DNA of 64,000 bases from Clostridiales bacterium 1_7_47FAA (GCA_000155435.1 DS990262.1:145175-209174), one strand, 5' to 3'; counted from the stretch's first letter, positions 43,757 to 53,840 are shown. The notes: a model not told the origin generated them from the sequence alone. Made by a program: numbers and translations.

Positions 43757-44734
43757 ATGAACAAAAGACTATTCCGCACCCAATTCAATCAAATGGAAAA
43801 CATCGAGAAGCAGGTGCTGATGGAGAGCCTGGCTGCCCGTTATGATATGACCTTTCTCGGTCTACATACTTTTGACCGCTGGGGCCAGAGCTGCACCACC
43901 GGCATATTCGAAAAAGATGGCCGGAAGTTTGTCTTTGTTCCCGGCGATACCGTCACCCTGGGCTGGGAGCAGTTTGCCGTGGGACTGAATCAGGAGAGCC
44001 GGGAGGAATTGGAGTATCTGTTCCGGGAATGGGAAATGGAACCGCAGAACCCGGAGGAGATGATCCGGGAAAGCATGGCTCCCGTCCGGCAAGCGGCCAT
44101 TGGCCCCATGCTGGTGGGCCGGGAGCTGGAGGAACTCTGCTGGGAGTCAGTCAAGATGGACGATCCCAGGCTGACCGCCCACCCTGACTGGCTGAAGGAG
44201 TTCCGTGACTTTGCCTGGAGTGACAGCAGCAGTCTTACCTTGCACCAGTCGGCCCGCATAGAACGGACGGAAGATGGATTTCAGACCTGGATCTATAACC
44301 GCACAGACTACGATGAACTTCTTACCGGGCTGGAAAAGCAGGGGCTTTCGCTGCCCACAGCAGATGAGTGGGCCTACCTGTGCGGCGGTGGTTGCCAAAC
44401 CTTGTTCCCCTGGGGAGATGGGCTGGACTACTCCATGCGCCTGCGCTGGTTTGAGGACATGGATGAGGACGAGAACAGGTCCTACGACATGGAGGAGCCC
44501 AATTTCTTCGGCCTGTCCATCGCCTACGATCCCTATATGCGGGAAGTGGTGCAGGCTGATAGGCTTACCACCTGCGGTGGTGACGGCGGGTGCAATATCT
44601 GCGGCGGGCTGGGTCCATTTCTCGGTTTCCTACCCTGTTCGCCCCACTGTAAGCCGGAAGTGCAGGAGGACAATGAACTAAACGGAGATTATGACTTTTA
44701 TCGGCCTATCATTCGGCTGGAGAACTATGATTGA
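43757..44734 (+). CDS. Hypothetical protein with FGE-like C-terminal motif
   Basis: 325 residues. The N-terminal half contains GRKFVFVPGDTVTLGWEQF. The C-terminal half has LPTADEWAYLCGGGCQTLFPWGD, which resembles the core of formylglycine-generating (SUMF1-like) folds, then GDGGCNICGGLGPFLGFLPC. The catalytic cysteine pattern of true FGE enzymes is not obvious, so a binding or immunity role is more likely than catalysis. Strong TAGGAGG upstream. Family name not known to me. Confidence 0.6.
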   Translation: MNKRLFRTQFNQMENIEKQVLMESLAARYDMTFLGLHTFDRWGQSCTTGIFEKDGRKFVFVPGDTVTLGWEQFAVGLNQESREELEYLFREWEMEPQNPEEMIRESMAPVRQAAIGPMLVGRELEELCWESVKMDDPRLTAHPDWLKEFRDFAWSDSSSLTLHQSARIERTEDGFQTWIYNRTDYDELLTGLEKQGLSLPTADEWAYLCGGGCQTLFPWGDGLDYSMRLRWFEDMDEDENRSYDMEEPNFFGLSIAYDPYMREVVQADRLTTCGGDGGCNICGGLGPFLGFLPCSPHCKPEVQEDNELNGDYDFYRPIIRLENYD

Positions 44735-44776
44735 CAATAGAAGCTTGATACAAAATAAAGAAAGAGAGGTGCCGAC

Positions 44777-45247
44777 ATGGGAGCATGGGGCATAAAAGCA
44801 TTAGAGCGTGACGAAGGACTGGATGTACTGGACATCCTCAAAAATGAATATGTACCGGAGCATCCGGTAATGGATCTGGGCGAGATGATCGAACTGATGA
44901 AAGAGGAAGTCATGCTGGGAGCTGACTTCTCACAAATCGACTTCCTCTTTGACAATACTGCGATGGCTCTGGCGGAGCTGTATTTCCAATGGAAGGATAA
45001 TGGCAAGCTGGACTACGATCATGAAGAAGCTATATGGGATAAAGTCACCGGTTTCACAGCATCCAAAGAAGCCCTTGCTTTCCTGCTGCGGCAGCTCACC
45101 GACATCAAAAACGAGGTGCCGGACGAGGACGGCATCCGTGAGATTGTGGATCTTTGGAAGAACGAGGACAGCGGTGAGATCGCTCCTGCGTGGTCAGAGC
45201 ATTTGGACTGGCTCATCAAGCGACTAATCTCGGAACAGGAGGCGTAA
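44777..45247 (+). CDS. DUF4259 protein
   Basis: 156 residues. The start MGAWGIKALERDEGLDVLDI is the DUF4259 hallmark (MGAWG, then a DALD-like helix). The remainder is helical, with a second helical half ending LDWLIKRLISEQEA. DUF4259 is common in immunity gene sets. AGAGAGG precedes the ATG, and the giant poly-immunity gene starts three bases after its stop. Confidence 0.82.
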   Translation: MGAWGIKALERDEGLDVLDILKNEYVPEHPVMDLGEMIELMKEEVMLGADFSQIDFLFDNTAMALAELYFQWKDNGKLDYDHEEAIWDKVTGFTASKEALAFLLRQLTDIKNEVPDEDGIREIVDLWKNEDSGEIAPAWSEHLDWLIKRLISEQEA

Positions 45248-45250
45248 CAA

Positions 45251-48200
45251 ATGTATATCAAAAAATACTGGGGCAACTTTATCGGAGGCTCGGATGACAG
45301 CCTGAACCTTGTGGCCTTTTTAGTAGATCAGAAGAAGGAGGAGATCCCCCTCAGCGAGATCTTCACCAAGATCGGGCTGGACAAGCAGAACTGGAACTTC
45401 CACCAGACCGTGGAGTATCTGGAGTTTACACACTCCGATGGCGTGGAGATGGACTTCCACTTCGCCATTGATGTGGTCACCGATCTGGCCGCCATCCTGC
45501 TGGAGTGCAGCGTCAGCGGCAGTGTAAACCTTCAGGATCTGGATGAGTACAACACCTCCTCCCGCCGCATCCGCATCACCGCCACGCCAGAGGAGCACGA
45601 CGCCATGAACAAGGCCCTCGCGGATTTTGCCCAGAACCCGATGGAATATGACCTCAGTGAGATGATGGACGACGAGGAGATCCACGAAATGGCTCGGGAT
45701 GTGGAGGCGCTGCGGAAGGAACTGTACGAGGCCGCTGGCCGCAACCAGGACTACCATGTGAAAGCGGCGGATGTGAAACCTCTACTCTCTGACTGGAAGG
45801 GTGCCGATGGCTGCATCGCCACCAACCGCATCACAGTAGAGGGCCGCAAGGTGGGCTACTGCTACAGGGAGGAGCCGGACGGCGGCTGGGACAGCGGCTG
45901 GCGCTTTACCGCCGGTGATGAGAGCGACGAGTACATGGACGACCCTAACAACGCCGGGATCTACAAGCTGAATACGATCTGCAACGACGATCCCTACATC
46001 ATTCCTCTGCTGAACACCCCCGCTCCCTGCGCCTTTGAGCGGGATGAAAATGGCGTGTTCCAGCAGATCAAAGACTGGAAACCAGATGAGGACGAGGAGG
46101 ACCCTGATATGGATATTTTGAAGCAGTGCCAGAAGTGGCATGAGGAGGACAAACACCAGAAAATCGTTGACGCACTGGAGGCAATCTCTGCCGAGGAGCG
46201 TACCCCGGAAATGGATATGGAGCTGGCCCGCGCCTACAACAATCTGGCGGACTCCAGCGAGCCGGAGGGAAGGAAGCTGCTTCACCAGGCACTGGAACTG
46301 ATGCAGTCCCATGAGGAGGAACTGGGAGATACTTATTCCTGGAATTTCCGTATGGGGTATGCCTATTATTATCTGGATCAGGAGGGCCGCGCTCTGCGGC
46401 ATTTTGAAAAAGCTCTGGAACTGCATCCCGGTGATGATCCTAAGCTCAACACCCGACAGGACATGGAGGTACTAATTGACTCGTGCAAAAAGGGTATTTC
46501 TCTGCCGCAGTTCTGGGAGTGCTTCCGGGAACGGACAGAGAACTGGTGGGAAACCTTTGCCGAGATGGAAGCAGATCTGCGCCAGATGATGGACGAGGAC
46601 AAAGATCACACCCGCGGTGCCGAACTCGTGGCCCAAATGGAGGAAACCCTGAATCTGGTCTTTGATGAAATCTCCTTTGAAATGGGCTTCAACGGCGAGA
46701 AGTACGAGCTGATCCTCACTCCGGAGGGTGACAAGGTCAAGCTGTTTGAGCTGGTCTACTTCCAGAAGCACGCTCCGAAAGAGATGCTGAAGCACTGGAA
46801 CATCCTGGTGGGCCGTCAGCCCCTCCAGAACATCGGCCTGCGTACTGAGGATGGCTGGGACATCTCCGGGGAGGATGTGCAGATCTGGCTGGAGGAGCAG
46901 GGTGAAAACAGCTTCGCCATCTCCGCCTACTGTGAAAAGCTGCTGCCTATGCTCCGGGATGAGGAAGGCCGGGCCTGGTGGATGCTCACCACCCTCACCG
47001 ACCAAGTGCTGGGCGAGATCCCCCACATGAGATACATAGACAGCTTTGATGTGCTGGAGGAACCCAAGGCGGAGCCGTCCTTCCTCCTGTCCCAGCTGCC
47101 CGACAAACTGCGGGAGCAGGGCCTGGAGCTCTCCACTGATCCAAATGCCTATCTGGAGAGCTATCTTGGCTACAAAATGGAACCCAATGAAGATCCCGAC
47201 GCCGATTGGCGGTTGGATACCATGGTGGGTTCCACCTGCTGTGTGCCGCTCATCAACGGCTATCTGAATGCCGACAATGATTTTATGGACGATCTCCATG
47301 CCGACGGCGCGGTAGCGGGCTTCTTCTGCTATCCCCTGGATACCCTGCGGGAGGAGGAAGGCAGTCAGAAGATCTTCGACTTCCGGGACAAGCTGGAAGA
47401 ATTATTCACCATCGGGGACGGTTCGGAAGTGCTCACTCTCACCGGCGGGGCCACCGGCCTCTACTGCGGCTATGTGGACTTCATCGCCTGGGACATCCGA
47501 GAGGCACTGAACATGGCGAAAGAGTTCTTTGAAGGCACGGACATCCCATGGGCCATCTTCCACACCTTCCGCCGTGAAGCAGGTTCTGTGCCCCTAAAGC
47601 AACAAGATGCTGGGTCAGAAACTGAGAATCAGGATGACGAGTTGGACGAGGCGCTGACGGGCATGGACTATATTCCTTATACCCAACAGAACGCCGAAGC
47701 ATTCTTCGCTCAGTTGGAGCAGTGGAACGACGAGGATGAGTACACCCGCTGTATCCAGGCACTGAATGCCATCCCAGAGGACTGGAGGAACTATCGCACC
47801 GCCTACGCCTTGGCACGGGCGCTGGAAAACTACGCCATTATCGGGGACCATGACGAGGGCACCCCTCGCTATAAGGGAGACAAGGCCCTGTGCCGCGCCA
47901 TCGAGGTGCTGGAGTCCGTCCGGGAGGAAGGCCAGGACAAGGCGGAGTGGAATATGCGGATGGCCTACGGCTATCAGTATCTCTATGGTCAGGAGGAAAA
48001 GGCCATTCCCTACGCCCAGCGGTGGGCAGAACTGGACCCAGAGGACGAAAATGCCTCGGCGGTGATTCAGGAGTGTAAGGCGGAGATCCGGAAACGCCAG
48101 CGCAGCCGGAAGAAGGCCAAATTCGTGCCCGGTGATACCCCCTTCGAGGGCTTCGACCTCACCAACTTCTGGGACGACAGTATGTATGCGCTGAAAGAGT

Positions 48201-51200
48201 ATGTCAGCGATCCGCCTTCCGATGAGCTGATCGCCAGCGTGGAGGAGGAACTGGGCTATAAGCTGCCCGCTGCCTACATCTGGCTGATGAAGCAGCACAA
48301 CGGCGGCATTCCGGTGAACACCTGCTATCCCTGCGATGAGCCTACCTGTTGGTCAGATGATCATGTGGCCATCACCGGCATTTTCGGCATCGGACGAGAA
48401 AAGAGCTGCTCCCTCTGTGGAGAGCTGGGCAGCCAGTTTATGATCGATGAGTGGGAGTATCCTGCCATCGGAGTGGCCATCTGCGACTGTCCCAGCGCCG
48501 GACACGATATGATCTTCCTGGACTACCGTGCTTGCGGTCCCCAGGGAGAGCCTGCGGTAGTCCATGTGGATCAGGAAAACGACTACAAGATTACCCATCT
48601 GGCAGACAGCTTTGAGGAATTTGTCCGCGGACTGGAGCATGAATCCCTCTATGATCCGGATGAAGATGTAGAGGATCTTGAGGATGACGCCGACGAGGAG
48701 AAAACTGACCGTAAGGGCTCCTTTGCCGGGTCTGTGCTCCTCTCCAAAGCGGAATGGGACAAGGAGCAGTTGATCCGGAATCTACGGGAAGAATGGGGCA
48801 TCGTAGATGAGGAGCCGGATGAGGGCGACGAAGATGATGAGAACAGCGATGACGCTGTGGTAATGCGGGTCGGCGGCATGATGCTGATCGTGACACTCTT
48901 CCACGGTCACATCCCGGACAATGAAGCGGAGATCAACGCCGAAAACAACTATATGTGGCCAGAGGCCGTAGAGGTGGCCAAAGCGCACAAGGCCCATATC
49001 ATGGTGGCTGTGTTGGGCGAGGAGGAAAAACTGCTGGAACGAGGTAAGCTGTTCACCAAGGCGATGGCAGTGTGCTGCAAGCAGAAATACGCCACCGGTG
49101 TCTACACCAGCGGCGTGGTATTTGAGCCTCGTTTCTATGAGGGCCTTACCGATATGCTCAAAAAGGACGAACTGCCCATCTTCAACTGGGTTTGGTTCGG
49201 CCTGTACCGGAGCGAGGGGGGCCTAAACGGCTACACCTACGGCATGGATGTGTTTGGCAAGGAGGAAATGGAGGTGTTGAACACCGACGCTGAGCCGGAG
49301 GAACTACGGGACTTTTTGGCAAGCCTTGCCTCCTATGTGCTGGCGTGTGATGTGACGCTGCAAGACGGCGAGACCATCGGTTTTTCTGCGGACGATAAGC
49401 ACACCATCACCCGCAGCCCCGGTGTCTCTCTGCCAGAGGAACAGATGACCCTGAAGATCGGTTACGAGCCTATAAAGGGAGATCCAGAGGATGACAGCTG
49501 CGACCACTCAGACAATGATGACACACAGGATGAGGAAGAATTCAGTAATCCCGAAGTCTACACAGAGGAGGAGATGGAGGCCGTCGAGGGTCACATTGAG
49601 CAGTATTTCGGTAAGGTCGAGAATGTGTTCCACGAGTTGGTCTCCCCGGACATCCATGTGGACATCTGCATCGTGCCGCCCACTGAGGAGCGGGACTATT
49701 ATACCCTGGTCACCATGGGTATGGGTGCTCACCGGATGAATGTGCCGGAAGAACTGGCGGAATACAAGCTGGAGCGGGCGGAGCTGGCTATCGCGCTGCC
49801 TGCGGACTGGAAGTTGGTTCAGGAATCTATGCAGGATGAGCGGTGGTACTGGCCTATCCGTCTGCTGAAAGTTTTAGCTCGTCTGCCCATTGCCAGCGAC
49901 ACTTGGCTGGGCTTTGGACATACCATGGATAACAAGGAGAACTTTGCGGAAAATACGAAGCTGTGTGCCGCCATTCTCACCGGCCCCCAAAGTACAGAGG
50001 AGGGCGGCGAGGTCTGCACTCTGCCGGGCGGCGAGGAGGTCAACTTCTATCAGGTCATTCCGCTTTATGAGGACGAGTTGGACTATAAACTGGAACATGA
50101 TGCAGACGCTCTGCTGGACAAGATGGCGGGGATCAGCTTTGTGGTGAACCCCACCCGCCAGGATGCAATCACCCGTGGCACCCTTTCCAATGATGATTTT
50201 GACGGTGAGATGGACGATGCTTCCTATCATATCGAGAGCATTGAGGAGAAGGAACTGCCTATTGACCCCATCAATGCTTATAACCACATGGCCATCTACC
50301 TGCGCTGGTGTATGGAGCACGACCTGATGGGCGAGGACTTCTTGAAAGAATACAGCGAAGTGACCAAACAGGTCAAAGCTGATCCTGCCAATGTGGATCT
50401 GAGGGAGTTTATCCGGGATGAGCTGGACGGCTGTCTGTTCTCTGTGCTGTTCAATCAGCAAGGCCGTGCCTTTGCAGGCTATTACTACGGAGAGGGCGAC
50501 AGCCCCTACTATCCTGCCGACATTGATGACTATGCCCTGAAATATTTTGGTCCGTCCCGATACCACTCCAATGAATTTCAACAGGAGGCATACTTATTCA
50601 TCCCATTTGATGAGAAATACTATCAGACCATGGCTCAAGTGATTGAGGAACGCTTTGAAAACTGGCAGGGACAGGACTTCGACGAGGACACGCTGGAGCC
50701 TTCCGAGGTTGCTCAGGCCATCATGGAGTATCTGGACTGCGAGTGTACCTATTTCCCATCCATGGCAGATGATGACCCCATCATGTCGGCATACAGCTAC
50801 GCCCAGCGGCTGGGGGTACGGGAGGGCTTTGTTCCCGTACTTATCCAGGCGGATGATGAAACGCTGTTGGAATGTCTGGTAATGAACGCCGACCCGGAGC
50901 ACAATGCGGACTTCTACGAATTTGACCTCAAAACAGTAGAGGAGTATCGAAAGAAGATGCTCTCCGCTCCCATCAAGGACGGAAAGGCGGTTCTGGAGGA
51001 ATTGACCGGCCAGCGCAAGGAAGAAGCCGAGGACGATGACATGGACTGGGAGGAGGAAGTCCTGGGCGAGATGGAGGGCGGAGAACCCAACGACCGCTTC
51101 GCAAACTATTGGAACGATGATACCGGAATGACATATCCGCTCATTCTGGCTAAAATTCCGGTAAAGAACCCCTGGGAGATCTTCGCCTACCTGCCCTTTG

Positions 51201-51466
51201 GAAATTGGAATGAGTGTCCCGACACACCGGACCTGATGGCAGTGGCGAAATACTGGTTCGAGCAACATGGTGCCATCCCTGCCGCCATGAGCCACGATGA
51301 ATTGGAGTTTGAACTTCCAACTCCGATCTCCAAGGAAAGAGCTATGGAGGTGGCTGTGGAGCAATATGGTTTCTGCCCAGATCTGGATCAGAATGAGGAT
51401 GGAAGCATTGGCTCCTTGGCAGATGTCCTGTGGCAGTCCACCGTCTGGTATTTCTGGTGGGATTGA
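45251..51466 (+). CDS. 2071-residue poly-immunity fusion protein
   Basis: The domains I can distinguish, in order: an unnamed N-terminal domain (1-130); DUF2185/Imm33 (170-275, ATNRITVEGRKVGYCYREEP, DSGWRFTAGDE); TPR module (286-415); an unnamed alpha/beta domain (416-785); a second TPR module (812-948); SUKH/SMI1-KNR4 (970-1130, LGYKLPAAYIWLMKQHNGG); DUF4261 (1160-1405); SUFU-like (1440-1640, ADWKLVQESMQDERWYWPIR, LLKVLARLPI); DUF7832-like (1672-1800, NAYNHMAIYLRWCMEHDLM); and DUF4253 (1850-2071, ending STVWYFWWD). Acidic linkers join them. No signal peptide, so cytosolic. It would bind and neutralise several unrelated incoming toxins. No frameshift is visible in 6.2 kb. Confidence 0.85.
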   Translation: MYIKKYWGNFIGGSDDSLNLVAFLVDQKKEEIPLSEIFTKIGLDKQNWNFHQTVEYLEFTHSDGVEMDFHFAIDVVTDLAAILLECSVSGSVNLQDLDEYNTSSRRIRITATPEEHDAMNKALADFAQNPMEYDLSEMMDDEEIHEMARDVEALRKELYEAAGRNQDYHVKAADVKPLLSDWKGADGCIATNRITVEGRKVGYCYREEPDGGWDSGWRFTAGDESDEYMDDPNNAGIYKLNTICNDDPYIIPLLNTPAPCAFERDENGVFQQIKDWKPDEDEEDPDMDILKQCQKWHEEDKHQKIVDALEAISAEERTPEMDMELARAYNNLADSSEPEGRKLLHQALELMQSHEEELGDTYSWNFRMGYAYYYLDQEGRALRHFEKALELHPGDDPKLNTRQDMEVLIDSCKKGISLPQFWECFRERTENWWETFAEMEADLRQMMDEDKDHTRGAELVAQMEETLNLVFDEISFEMGFNGEKYELILTPEGDKVKLFELVYFQKHAPKEMLKHWNILVGRQPLQNIGLRTEDGWDISGEDVQIWLEEQGENSFAISAYCEKLLPMLRDEEGRAWWMLTTLTDQVLGEIPHMRYIDSFDVLEEPKAEPSFLLSQLPDKLREQGLELSTDPNAYLESYLGYKMEPNEDPDADWRLDTMVGSTCCVPLINGYLNADNDFMDDLHADGAVAGFFCYPLDTLREEEGSQKIFDFRDKLEELFTIGDGSEVLTLTGGATGLYCGYVDFIAWDIREALNMAKEFFEGTDIPWAIFHTFRREAGSVPLKQQDAGSETENQDDELDEALTGMDYIPYTQQNAEAFFAQLEQWNDEDEYTRCIQALNAIPEDWRNYRTAYALARALENYAIIGDHDEGTPRYKGDKALCRAIEVLESVREEGQDKAEWNMRMAYGYQYLYGQEEKAIPYAQRWAELDPEDENASAVIQECKAEIRKRQRSRKKAKFVPGDTPFEGFDLTNFWDDSMYALKEYVSDPPSDELIASVEEELGYKLPAAYIWLMKQHNGGIPVNTCYPCDEPTCWSDDHVAITGIFGIGREKSCSLCGELGSQFMIDEWEYPAIGVAICDCPSAGHDMIFLDYRACGPQGEPAVVHVDQENDYKITHLADSFEEFVRGLEHESLYDPDEDVEDLEDDADEEKTDRKGSFAGSVLLSKAEWDKEQLIRNLREEWGIVDEEPDEGDEDDENSDDAVVMRVGGMMLIVTLFHGHIPDNEAEINAENNYMWPEAVEVAKAHKAHIMVAVLGEEEKLLERGKLFTKAMAVCCKQKYATGVYTSGVVFEPRFYEGLTDMLKKDELPIFNWVWFGLYRSEGGLNGYTYGMDVFGKEEMEVLNTDAEPEELRDFLASLASYVLACDVTLQDGETIGFSADDKHTITRSPGVSLPEEQMTLKIGYEPIKGDPEDDSCDHSDNDDTQDEEEFSNPEVYTEEEMEAVEGHIEQYFGKVENVFHELVSPDIHVDICIVPPTEERDYYTLVTMGMGAHRMNVPEELAEYKLERAELAIALPADWKLVQESMQDERWYWPIRLLKVLARLPIASDTWLGFGHTMDNKENFAENTKLCAAILTGPQSTEEGGEVCTLPGGEEVNFYQVIPLYEDELDYKLEHDADALLDKMAGISFVVNPTRQDAITRGTLSNDDFDGEMDDASYHIESIEEKELPIDPINAYNHMAIYLRWCMEHDLMGEDFLKEYSEVTKQVKADPANVDLREFIRDELDGCLFSVLFNQQGRAFAGYYYGEGDSPYYPADIDDYALKYFGPSRYHSNEFQQEAYLFIPFDEKYYQTMAQVIEERFENWQGQDFDEDTLEPSEVAQAIMEYLDCECTYFPSMADDDPIMSAYSYAQRLGVREGFVPVLIQADDETLLECLVMNADPEHNADFYEFDLKTVEEYRKKMLSAPIKDGKAVLEELTGQRKEEAEDDDMDWEEEVLGEMEGGEPNDRFANYWNDDTGMTYPLILAKIPVKNPWEIFAYLPFGNWNECPDTPDLMAVAKYWFEQHGAIPAAMSHDELEFELPTPISKERAMEVAVEQYGFCPDLDQNEDGSIGSLADVLWQSTVWYFWWD

Positions 51467-51481
51467 TGGGAGATTGTGACC

Positions 51482-52345
51482 ATGAACGAATACCTGAAGC
51501 AATATATTGAACTCCAAAAGCAGTTTCGGGAGACAGAAGGAGATCCGGACAGTGTCCGTGCTCTCTATACCTTCAAGGAGAAACTGGAGCTGTCGGAAGA
51601 CAAGCAGGCCAAGGAAGTGCTGGTGGATGTGTATGATCTGCTGGACTTCAAGAAGGATGCCTACGAACTGCTCTGCCAAATCGGAGATCGCTCCAATAAA
51701 AAGACTCTCAAGCGGCTGGGCACATTGAAGGACTACGCGGAGAACTGGGGCAATCATTACGCCATCCCCAAGCCCAAAACACCAGATGAAAAGCAGAAAG
51801 AGAGGGAGCGGCAGGCCCAGCTGGGCCTGCCCACCTTCCGGTATCACCCGGACCCTATGGATACCGGGGCTTTTGAGGAGTCTGAGGAGGGCGTTGTCTG
51901 CGACTGCTGTGGCAAGACGACCCATATTTTCTATACAGCCCCCTTTTACGCCGTGGAGGATATTGCATATCTGTGCCCAGAGTGCATCGCCAACGGCGAA
52001 GCAGCCCGGAAATATGACGGTAGTTTTCAAGATGATTTCTCTGTGGATGATGGTGTAGACGATCCGGAGAAGCTGGACGAGCTGATCCACCGCACCCCCG
52101 GCTACTCCGGCTGGCAGCAGGAATACTGGCGCGCCCACTGCGGCGACTACTGCGCCTACCTGGGCCATGTGGGTGCCAGAGAACTGCGGGCCCTGGGTGT
52201 GCTGGAGGAGGTACTGGACGATCCGATGTGGGACGATGAGCAAAAAGAAATGATCCGGGAATCTGTCAATGGCGGGCATCTGCAATGCTATCTGTTCCAG
52301 TGCCTCCACTGCGGAAAACACCTGGTCTGGATGGATTTTGATTGA
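51482..52345 (+). CDS. CbrC/UPF0167 family protein
   Basis: 287 residues. After a helical N-terminal part (1-105), CbrC begins at LGLPTFRYHPDPMDTGAFEE, with CDCCGKTTHIFYTAPFYA, LCPECIANGEAARKYDGSF and RTPGYSGWQQEYWRAHCGDYC. CbrC of E. coli is associated with colicin E2 tolerance, in line with an immunity role. The ATG at 51482 follows GGGAG; the GTG at 51476 is too close. Confidence 0.85.
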   Translation: MNEYLKQYIELQKQFRETEGDPDSVRALYTFKEKLELSEDKQAKEVLVDVYDLLDFKKDAYELLCQIGDRSNKKTLKRLGTLKDYAENWGNHYAIPKPKTPDEKQKERERQAQLGLPTFRYHPDPMDTGAFEESEEGVVCDCCGKTTHIFYTAPFYAVEDIAYLCPECIANGEAARKYDGSFQDDFSVDDGVDDPEKLDELIHRTPGYSGWQQEYWRAHCGDYCAYLGHVGARELRALGVLEEVLDDPMWDDEQKEMIRESVNGGHLQCYLFQCLHCGKHLVWMDFD

Positions 52346-52354
52346 GGTGGCAAC

Positions 52355-52906
52355 ATGGAGAAGAAGGATTTTCCCAAGGGAACCAAGCCCCGTGAGATCT
52401 TCGTCTATACCTGTGAGCGGATCGCGGAGCCTTTGAACCCGCTGGGCTACAAATACCGCAAGAGCAAAAATGACATCTACAAAAAAGACGGCATCTTTGT
52501 GTTCTCCTTTTACTTTTCCCCCTCCATCCGCTTTGGCTCCACCACTTTTACTGCCTTCTTCGATGTGAGTTCCCCGGTGATTGCCCAGTGGCGCAGTGAG
52601 CAGGAAGGGACGGAGGAAACCTATGATGGTATCGTGGGTACCTCCATCGCCCGGCTGACCCACCGGTATGATGACTTCCCCCGCTATGAGGTATCTACTC
52701 TGCTGGAGCGGGAACGCTCTATCCAGGAAATTTCCGGGCAGATCCAGGACTATGCACTACCATTCTTTGCCCGGTTTTCCAATCTGCCCAAGCTGCTGGA
52801 CGATGTGGAACAGGAGGGGTTCTTCCCCCATCGGAAGGGGTTCGATGTCCCTAAGCGGAATCGGGAGTTCATCGAATGCTTCCGGGAGTATCTCCAAAAG
52901 CAGTAG
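52355..52906 (+). CDS. DUF4304-like protein
   Basis: 183 residues: REIFVYTCERIAEPLNPLGY, KYRKSKNDIYKKDGIFVFSF and then a beta-rich middle and helical end. The large helix plus LGYKYRKS and a beta-hairpin resemble DUF4304, seen in immunity loci and related in layout to the gene at 55334. It starts nine bases after the CbrC stop. Moderate confidence in the family. Confidence 0.6.
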   Translation: MEKKDFPKGTKPREIFVYTCERIAEPLNPLGYKYRKSKNDIYKKDGIFVFSFYFSPSIRFGSTTFTAFFDVSSPVIAQWRSEQEGTEETYDGIVGTSIARLTHRYDDFPRYEVSTLLERERSIQEISGQIQDYALPFFARFSNLPKLLDDVEQEGFFPHRKGFDVPKRNREFIECFREYLQKQ

Positions 52907-52932
52907 GAATCAGCAGAAAGGAAACAACACCT

Positions 52933-53469
52933 ATGTCAAACAGTAGAGTATCCACTTGGAGTGGAATCCGGAACAAATTGGAGAATGACTACCTGTGCCC
53001 GGCACTCCGGGGCCACATCCAGTATTTTGCCACCAGTTACAGCAAAAGCGCCGACCATGAGGGCCGGGCCGCCATTCGTGTGGACGGCGTGGAAGTGCTG
53101 CGGAGCAACTACTACACCTATTTTGAAAATGTGTGGACGAAATTTCATCACTTGCGCTCCGCCACGCTGAAAGATCACGACTCCGCAAAAGAGGCCATCA
53201 ATCAGGCTCATGCCTATGCGCTGGAGCAGGGCACCTTTGACCAAAAGGTGTTCTATGAGGCGTTTGGGATCTTTGACAACCAGAGCATCGAGAAAAGCCT
53301 TGTCAGCGAGAATCCCCTTGTCCGTATCTTTGCCCTTCTGGATCGCAGGCTTGGCAAGCGCCGCCTGCTGGCTTTGGAGGACTCCATGGAGCAGGAACTG
53401 GACTGGGTGCGGGCTTTCTATGTGATCCGGTTGCAGGCCGAAGGGCTGATGGAAGCGAATAACATTTAG
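52933..53469 (+). CDS. SF0329-family protein
   Basis: 178 residues from ATG 52933 (GAAAGGAAACAAC upstream). WSGIRNKLENDYLCPALRGHIQ, YFATSYSKSADHEGRAAIRV, DGVEVLRSNYYTYFENVW is the SF0329 pattern; the C-terminal helices include RIFALLDRRLGKRRLLALED. Cytosolic, function unknown, commonly next to DUF families of this array. Confidence 0.75.
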   Translation: MSNSRVSTWSGIRNKLENDYLCPALRGHIQYFATSYSKSADHEGRAAIRVDGVEVLRSNYYTYFENVWTKFHHLRSATLKDHDSAKEAINQAHAYALEQGTFDQKVFYEAFGIFDNQSIEKSLVSENPLVRIFALLDRRLGKRRLLALEDSMEQELDWVRAFYVIRLQAEGLMEANNI

Positions 53470-53480
53470 GAGGAACCACC

Positions 53481-53840
53481 ATGTCACAGATCGCGTCCTT
53501 TTATCTGATAAAAAATAACCAGCGGCAGGAGTTGTCCGACGGTGACTGCTCCGGCGCGGTCTATATGGCCATCTGGGACTGGTGTGAGAGCGAACTGGAT
53601 CTGGATGTCCGTTTTCCTGCTCCCCAGACGGAAGACACCCTGGACTGCGCTCTGCTGGAGGGAGAGCTGGCGTCTCAACTGCTGGCAGCTCTGCGGGAGC
53701 AGGATCTCCCGGAGCTGGCCGCTGAAATTGCCCCGGACTGGGATCTGCCCACCGAGGCGGTGCAAAGCGGGCTTAATACGCTGCGCTCCCATCTGGAACT
53801 GGTGCAGGGCGATGCTGCTCTGCTGTATGAAATGACATGA
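53481..53840 (+). CDS. Hypothetical 119-residue protein
   Basis: 119 residues, MSQIASFYLIKNNQRQELSD, with an acidic helical C-terminus (LNTLRSHLELVQGDAALLYE). TAGGAGG precedes the ATG by seven bases. It lies between SF0329 and DUF3885 genes in the array. No confident family, although the N-terminal strand pattern recalls DUF1877-like immunity proteins. Confidence 0.65.
   Translation: MSQIASFYLIKNNQRQELSDGDCSGAVYMAIWDWCESELDLDVRFPAPQTEDTLDCALLEGELASQLLAALREQDLPELAAEIAPDWDLPTEAVQSGLNTLRSHLELVQGDAALLYEMT

Noticed and set aside
43757..44734. Functional formylglycine-generating enzyme
   Set aside because: LPTxxEWxYLCGG and PWGD resemble the fold, but the active-site cysteine arrangement is not evident and no sulfatase is nearby.
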